A stretch of 9,953 nucleotides of DNA, from positions 1 to 9,953 of the forward strand of contig CAAFXX010000565.1 of assembly GCA_900767075.1 (NCBI GenBank), given 5' to 3'. Origin of the DNA: Bacteroidales bacterium. Its GTDB lineage: Bacteria > Bacteroidota > Bacteroidia > Bacteroidales > Muribaculaceae. Both the position numbers and the translations under genes were made by a program. The notes beneath the pieces are model-generated. The model did no database searches and was not told the origin of the DNA. It saw nothing but the letters and a program-made list of their open reading frames with translations. Numbering within the stretch: the stretch's first letter is position 1; each line of letters begins with the position of its first letter. This document shows positions 6,807-9,953 of this stretch, piece after piece.

Positions 6807-8588
6807 CTATATGTCGTTGGTATTCAAATTATTGGATATTTCACTGAATTTCATGGGAGACATCCCCACTTCTTCTTTAAATGAGGAATAAAAGGGGGGT
6901 GTCGACAGAAATCCAAGGGAAATCGCCAGCTCCTTCATGGAGTCCGGACAGGTCGGACCCGACAAAATCTCAACAGCTTTACGCACCCTGTAGCTGTTCA
7001 TAAAGCGAGAGTATGACATGCCGGTTTTTCTCTTTATCGCTTCTGAAAAATATGTACGGTTGCAGCCTACACGTTCAGCGAAAACTTCGCGCGTCACCGT
7101 CGGGTCCCGATAAATCTCATTCTGCTCCACTTCATGCAGGATCTTTGTAAATATCTCGTCGATGGTTTTATCTGACAATCCGGATTTAGTGCTGTTGGTG
7201 GCGGCAGCGTGTATTTCAGTTGCATTAGTACCGTCATTTGAAGATACCGATAGACTCCGTTCAAGTCGTCGCTTGAGGTCTTCCTCCCTTGCAAGGGAAC
7301 TTTTATACTGGCGGACAATGCTCTCGTAATAACGTCGGCGACGACGGGTGTGAACATAATATGACACAACCATTCCGACCAGCAAAATAAATACAATCGC
7401 ATATATGGTCATATATCGACGAAAACGCTCGTCTCGCAATGCTAATTCTGCATTCTTTTTCTCTACTTCATATTCGATTTTCATGCTGTTTAGCTGCTGA
7501 CGATTAACCATCACGGCAAGGCTGTCCTTCAAGCCATAATACTTGTGTAACAAACGATAAGCGGAATTCATGTCGCCTAAGCCATATGCGTTGGAAGACT
7601 GAATACCGACAAGTTCAATCCAAGATTCGCCAAAACGTTGGTTACCGTATTCCCTCATTGCTGCATTCACAGCAGTATCGGAAGCCGCGAATTGACCCTT
7701 TCGATTAAGGATTTTGGCAAGCAGCCAGTTGCAGTATCCCTTTTCATCAGTAGTCAGACCGGGTTGGGCTGAGGCTTGTGTTATAAGCTTCAATGCGTCG
7801 CTGAGTCTATTTTCTGTCATTGCAAGTTCTGACTTGAGTATCAAGGGGAGATGAGGTAACCGGTCTATTTCAATAAGTTCGGTTATGTATCGTTGAGCAA
7901 GTGCGGTGTCACGGTTATGTCTGATAGCATAATCGGCGCAATGGAACAGGGCTGCCGCCTCAATATCTTTCTCTCCGAGTTTTCTTGCTCTCTCGTACAC
8001 GTTGACGTCGTATGAATGACCAAGAGTGTCTGATATCAGTCGATACAATTCACTGAGGTTGGATTCCGTCATCAGCATCTTGCGTTCGTCACCCAGTGTC
8101 TCGGCAAGTTTAAGCGAGTTCTTGAAGTTTCGGGCTGCCGATTCATAATCGTGGAATGCCGACATATTCCAAATTCCTTTTGCATTCTGAACCTTACAGA
8201 GCAGATCCGTAAAATTTTCTTCAACAGCTATCGCACGCGCTGTTTCAAGATTCTTGCGGCGAGCCGGCATCTCGGAGTTCTTTATGCCGGCATGATAGGT
8301 GCCGAGGTAGTAATAGGCTTCTCCAGTATGAAGTTTGGAATTTTCAGACTCTGACATTTCAAGAAGCTTTGACGCCAAAGAATCAGCTGCGGAGAACCTT
8401 CCTTGAATGGTGGCGAGCGAACATTCATCGGCAAGTCGGTCAAGTTCCGGAGTATTGCCGTGATTGCTTCCATTGTTACACGACATGACTGAAAGAAGCA
8501 GAAGTCCGACGATTACGATTACGTTGCTCGTAAGGAAATGTTTGATGGATTTAAATTTATGTGTATTATTTTTGATGAGGTTGTTCAT
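6807..8588 (-). CDS. Membrane-anchored TPR regulator with cytoplasmic AraC-type HTH domain
   Basis: The 593-residue protein is a one-component transmembrane regulator. A basic N-terminus and hydrophobic stretch (23-34) end in VMSC with C37, so it is either a membrane anchor or a lipoprotein signal. Residues about 45-360 are alpha-helical and TPR-like (for example GEAYYYLGTYHAG and EKGYCNWLLAKILNRKGQF). A coiled coil with EYEVEKKNAELAL precedes a transmembrane helix (about 393-412), followed by RRRRR (415-419), which places the C-terminus in the cytoplasm. A second helical linker leads to an AraC family double HTH (about 499-585) with CNRTYFSEAIKRKTGMSY and GFLSTPPFYSSFKEEVGMSP. By analogy, the periplasmic part senses a signal and the cytoplasmic part binds DNA. 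There is no kinase or receiver domain, so it is not a hybrid two-component system. The likely target is the large secreted-protein gene 110 bases downstream; this is inferred from position only. Confidence 0.88.
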   Translation of the reverse strand: MNNLIKNNTHKFKSIKHFLTSNVIVIVGLLLLSVMSCNNGSNHGNTPELDRLADECSLATIQGRFSAADSLASKLLEMSESENSKLHTGEAYYYLGTYHAGIKNSEMPARRKNLETARAIAVEENFTDLLCKVQNAKGIWNMSAFHDYESAARNFKNSLKLAETLGDERKMLMTESNLSELYRLISDTLGHSYDVNVYERARKLGEKDIEAAALFHCADYAIRHNRDTALAQRYITELIEIDRLPHLPLILKSELAMTENRLSDALKLITQASAQPGLTTDEKGYCNWLLAKILNRKGQFAASDTAVNAAMREYGNQRFGESWIELVGIQSSNAYGLGDMNSAYRLLHKYYGLKDSLAVMVNRQQLNSMKIEYEVEKKNAELALRDERFRRYMTIYAIVFILLVGMVVSYYVHTRRRRRYYESIVRQYKSSLAREEDLKRRLERSLSVSSNDGTNATEIHAAATNSTKSGLSDKTIDEIFTKILHEVEQNEIYRDPTVTREVFAERVGCNRTYFSEAIKRKTGMSYSRFMNSYRVRKAVEILSGPTCPDSMKELAISLGFLSTPPFYSSFKEEVGMSPMKFSEISNNLNTNDI

Positions 8589-8854
8589 TGCTAAAACGGG
8601 TAAAGATCAGTGACTGTGAATGACATCCGCTGAATCCGACGACTAAATTAATAAAAAATAAGTAAATATCGGGAACATAAGTCTCCGAAAATATAAAATA
8701 TGCATTTTGATTTATTTAAGATGGGTTCTCAATACTTTGATTCCGTTGTCATTATGCATAGAATCAACATATTTGATTTGTAAAAGTAAGGGCGATTGCT
8801 TGACTTTGCAAAACATTCATTAACATACATTCATATCTGACCAACTGATTTAGT
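8589..8854. other. Intergenic region between divergent genes
   Basis: This AT-rich stretch separates the regulator gene (minus) from a truncated secreted-protein gene (plus). A plus-strand promoter candidate is listed separately. On the minus strand TATATTTT (8687-8694) loosely resembles a -7 element for the regulator but has no good partner at -33, so no promoter is assigned. Two ATGCAT hexamers (8700-8705, 8754-8759) are present without clear meaning. Confidence 0.6.
8777..8808 (+). promoter_or_regulatory. Candidate promoter of the truncated secreted-protein gene
   Basis: TTTG (8777-8780), a spacer of 20 bases, then TGACTTTG (8801-8808) matches the Bacteroidetes promoter pattern TTTG, 19-21 bases, TAnnTTTG at all but one fixed position. 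Transcription would begin near 8815, about 40 bases before the ATG at 8855. The control region of the broken gene therefore appears intact. Confidence 0.55.
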
Positions 8855-8965
8855 ATGAGTAGATTTTTTACCCTGACAACCGCGGCATTATGCGCGGCGA
8901 TGGCTTGTCTCCCTGCCGGTGCGGAGTATTCCGACGAGACCGACGGCAGCTACGCTTCCTGCTGC
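8855..8965 (+). pseudogene. 5' remnant of a secreted-protein gene (signal peptide only)
   Basis: The ATG at 8855 opens a clear signal peptide, MSRFFTLTTAALCAAMACL followed by PAGA, with likely cleavage after the AGA at 21-23, and then 14 residues rich in Asp, Ser and Cys. After codon 37 the frame runs straight into the arm of a transcription terminator at 8966 and then antisense through the XRE gene to a stop at 9103, which cannot be original coding sequence. A promoter candidate lies at the expected distance upstream. This is best read as the 5' end of a secreted-protein gene whose remainder was lost when the segment to the right arrived or was rearranged. A genuine short secreted peptide is possible but less likely. 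The protein family cannot be told from what remains. Confidence 0.65.
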
Positions 8966-9002
8966 AAAAATGGGCGTGCCGAATTCGGCACGCCCCATTT
9001 TT
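8966..9002. terminator. Near-perfect terminator hairpin after the XRE gene
   Basis: Left arm 8966-8983 (aaaaatgggcgtgccgaa) pairs with right arm 8984-9002, with one unpaired base in a G/C run; the centre is GAATTC. Read on the minus strand the GC-rich stem is followed by a T5 run, the classical intrinsic form. It lies 2 bases past the stop of the XRE repressor gene. The plus strand also has T5 after the stem, so it can act in both directions and would stop transcripts from the truncated gene. Confidence 0.88.
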
Positions 9003-9004
9003 AT

Positions 9005-9364
9005 TCATTGCTTTTTGTTTTTAGAGTATGCCCTTTTGTCATTGCGTTTGCGACGGATCAAGTTAAGTTCCTCCATTGTGTCGAATTTAGGAGCCCCGAA
9101 TAGATTCTTAATATCCGAAGTATAACCCAGAGCCATCGCTAACTTGACGAGCGATTCGAAAGCGATAAGTCCCTTCTGCTCGAATCGCGCCACTGTGGAC
9201 AACGGCACACCCGACATTTCGGAAATGCGTTGCCGGGTAATGTTTTTCTCCACGCGCCGTTTTCGGAAATTCTCCGCAACCTGCCGTGCGATATCATCCG
9301 CATTATCCAATGTAAAGCCATCCAATACAGACAATATATTATCACTATTTATATCATATGACAT
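9005..9364 (-). CDS. HipB-like XRE-family HTH repressor, orphan
   Basis: The 119-residue protein has a Cro/C1 helix-turn-helix at about 32-81 (FRKRRVEKNITRQRISEM followed by SGVPLSTVARFEQKG). The tail, FGAPKFDTMEEL and then a basic RRKRNDKRAY segment, is similar to HipB-like antitoxins that accompany HipA kinases in Bacteroidetes. The frame could start eight codons earlier at a TTG (9386-9388), but that codon lies inside a perfect TATATTTG promoter element, so the ATG at 9362-9364 was chosen. No toxin gene follows: the stop is directly followed by a terminator. The only HipA in the window is more than 7 kb away on the other strand. It may be a free-standing repressor, an antitoxin that lost its toxin, or a regulator of the neighbouring vsr region. 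HTH identity is firm; the HipB assignment is moderate. Confidence 0.85.
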   Translation of the reverse strand: MSYDINSDNILSVLDGFTLDNADDIARQVAENFRKRRVEKNITRQRISEMSGVPLSTVARFEQKGLIAFESLVKLAMALGYTSDIKNLFGAPKFDTMEELNLIRRKRNDKRAYSKNKKQ

Positions 9365-9374
9365 AATACAGCTA

Positions 9375-9393
9375 ATATTTTGATACAAATATA
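9375..9393 (-). promoter_or_regulatory. Promoter -7 element overlapped by an inverted repeat, for the XRE gene
   Basis: On the minus strand TATATTTG (9386-9393) matches the Bacteroidetes -7 consensus exactly and would give a leader of about 15 bases before the ATG at 9364. The -33 region has no clear TTTG. ATATTT (9375-9380) and AAATAT (9387-9392) form a 6-base inverted repeat across the element and the expected transcription start, a natural place for autorepression. AT-rich sequence makes such repeats easy to find by chance. Confidence 0.5.
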
Positions 9394-9484
9394 ATCAATT
9401 ATCTTGACATATGGAAGCAGTTTAATAAAACTAGTATGGCAACATCTATATGTGGAAGAATTTATAACTCGAATAAAGTCATGT

Positions 9485-9498
9485 CCCGCTATAGCGGG
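9485..9498. repeat. Short perfect palindrome downstream of vsr
   Basis: CCCGCTATAGCGGG is a perfect 14-base palindrome that could form a 5-base-pair GC stem with a TATA loop. It lies about 40 bases beyond the vsr stop on the minus strand and upstream of the XRE promoter. No U-tract follows in either direction. It may be a weak terminator of vsr or a protein-binding site. Confidence 0.4.
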
Positions 9499-9536
9499 GA
9501 TTCGCCATCCAATCCGACATATCAAAGTTAAGTATT

Positions 9537-9953
9537 TTAATCATTACCATAGGGATACTCTGAGTCAGGCTCGGCGGCGATGGCGGATTCATCTGTGTCG
9601 GCATCAAGGGAGTAGGATTGAATTGGCTTGACAATACGGTCATATAGGCCCCCAAGATATTCATCTCTTCCTGCAACCGCCTTGAATTCACACTCCCACA
9701 TACGGATTACGCGCCAGCCGAGGGCTTTCAGCTCGGCTTCGTTGCGGATGTCGCGCGCAACATTGCGCTCGATTTTCGATTTCCAGAAATCGACGTTGGA
9801 TTTCGGCATCTTGAAATATTTGCAGCCTTCGTGCCCGTGCCAGAAGCAGCCGTCTACGAATATGACGGTCTTGTACTTTGGCAAGACTATATCAGGATTG
9901 CCGGGCAGTTTCCTGACCTGGACGCGGAAACGCAGTCCACGGGAGAAAAGATA
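9537..9953 (-). CDS. vsr: Very short patch repair endonuclease Vsr, 5' end beyond the window
   Basis: The frame enters from the right edge and shows 138 residues; the first roughly 30 of the family are missing. An apparent start at 9884 is only an internal TTG. Seen in order: LPGNPDIVL, whose Asp matches catalytic D51 of E. coli Vsr; FVDGCFWHGHEGC, with the Trp and His that match W68 and H69; and GWRVIRMWECEF. The three Cys and one His expected to bind structural zinc are all present, with one extra residue between them. The tail after the nuclease fold is acidic (about DADTDESAIAAEPDSEY). Vsr nicks beside T:G mismatches that arise when 5-methylcytosine deaminates, so it normally accompanies a cytosine-5 DNA methyltransferase. 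None is visible here; it would lie to the right. The downstream neighbour is the XRE repressor on the same strand. Confidence 0.93.
   Translation of the reverse strand, partial: YLFSRGLRFRVQVRKLPGNPDIVLPKYKTVIFVDGCFWHGHEGCKYFKMPKSNVDFWKSKIERNVARDIRNEAELKALGWRVIRMWECEFKAVAGRDEYLGGLYDRIVKPIQSYSLDADTDESAIAAEPDSEYPYGND

Noticed and set aside
7094..7402. Second minus-strand frame of 102 codons within the regulator gene
   Set aside because: It overlaps the transmembrane and linker part of the regulator in another frame; the main frame has coherent TM, coiled-coil and AraC motifs through this stretch.
6691..8759. Three ATGCAT hexamers (6691, 8700, 8754) as a shared regulator site
   Set aside because: The hexamer is short and self-complementary, is frequent by chance in AT-rich DNA, and the copy at 6691 is simply the start codon plus a His codon.
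9005..9388. XRE gene starting at TTG 9388
   Set aside because: The TTG lies within the -7 promoter element, so it would be at or before the start of transcription; the ATG at 9364 keeps the whole HTH domain.
9404..9631. Plus-strand frame of 75 codons between the XRE gene and vsr
   Set aside because: Its second half is antisense to the vsr C-terminus, it has no promoter or family likeness, and the palindrome at 9485 lies in it.

Overview
The window looks like chromosomal accessory DNA from a Bacteroidota bacterium, most likely order Bacteroidales and perhaps a gut Muribaculaceae-type organism. The grounds are promoter candidates of the Bacteroidetes form (TTTG, about 20 bases, TAnnTTTG), no clear Shine-Dalgarno sequences, a membrane-anchored TPR/AraC regulator, and a very large secreted protein of Fn3 and choice-of-anchor J type with a C-terminus resembling a type IX secretion sorting domain. 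The family-level placement is inference from gene style, not from a marker gene.

Left part (1-2073, plus strand): a full-length HipA-family kinase/toxin starts at 66. An imperfect, frameshifted copy of its own first 11 codons lies 61 bases upstream. Behind it is the C-terminal half of an alpha/beta hydrolase. This piece keeps the catalytic Asp and His but lacks the nucleophile half, so it is a gene remnant. A strong hairpin at 2131-2166 separates these genes from the convergent genes on the right.

Centre (2215-8588, minus strand): two genes form a probable regulator-target pair. The upstream gene encodes a 593-residue one-component regulator with an N-terminal anchor, a periplasmic TPR region, a transmembrane helix and a cytoplasmic AraC-type DNA-binding domain. 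After 110 intergenic bases comes a 1493-residue secreted surface protein. It has a signal peptide, a propeller-like N-terminal region, three supra-repeats built of beta-sandwich, Fn3 and choice-of-anchor J modules, and a C-terminal sorting-like domain. The gap holds a good promoter candidate for the large gene and a palindrome just upstream of it, a plausible site for a regulator.

Right part (8589-9953): a second secreted-protein gene on the plus strand survives only as promoter, signal peptide and a few residues. It is cut off exactly where the terminator of a minus-strand HipB-like XRE repressor begins. Next, also on the minus strand, is a Vsr mismatch endonuclease that runs off the right edge; a DNA cytosine methyltransferase is expected beyond it. 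Two gene remnants, an orphan HipB-like repressor, a HipA and a Vsr within 10 kb point to repeated gain and loss of defence or stress modules on both sides of the central pair.

No tRNA, rRNA, CRISPR array, transposase or complete insertion sequence was recognised.
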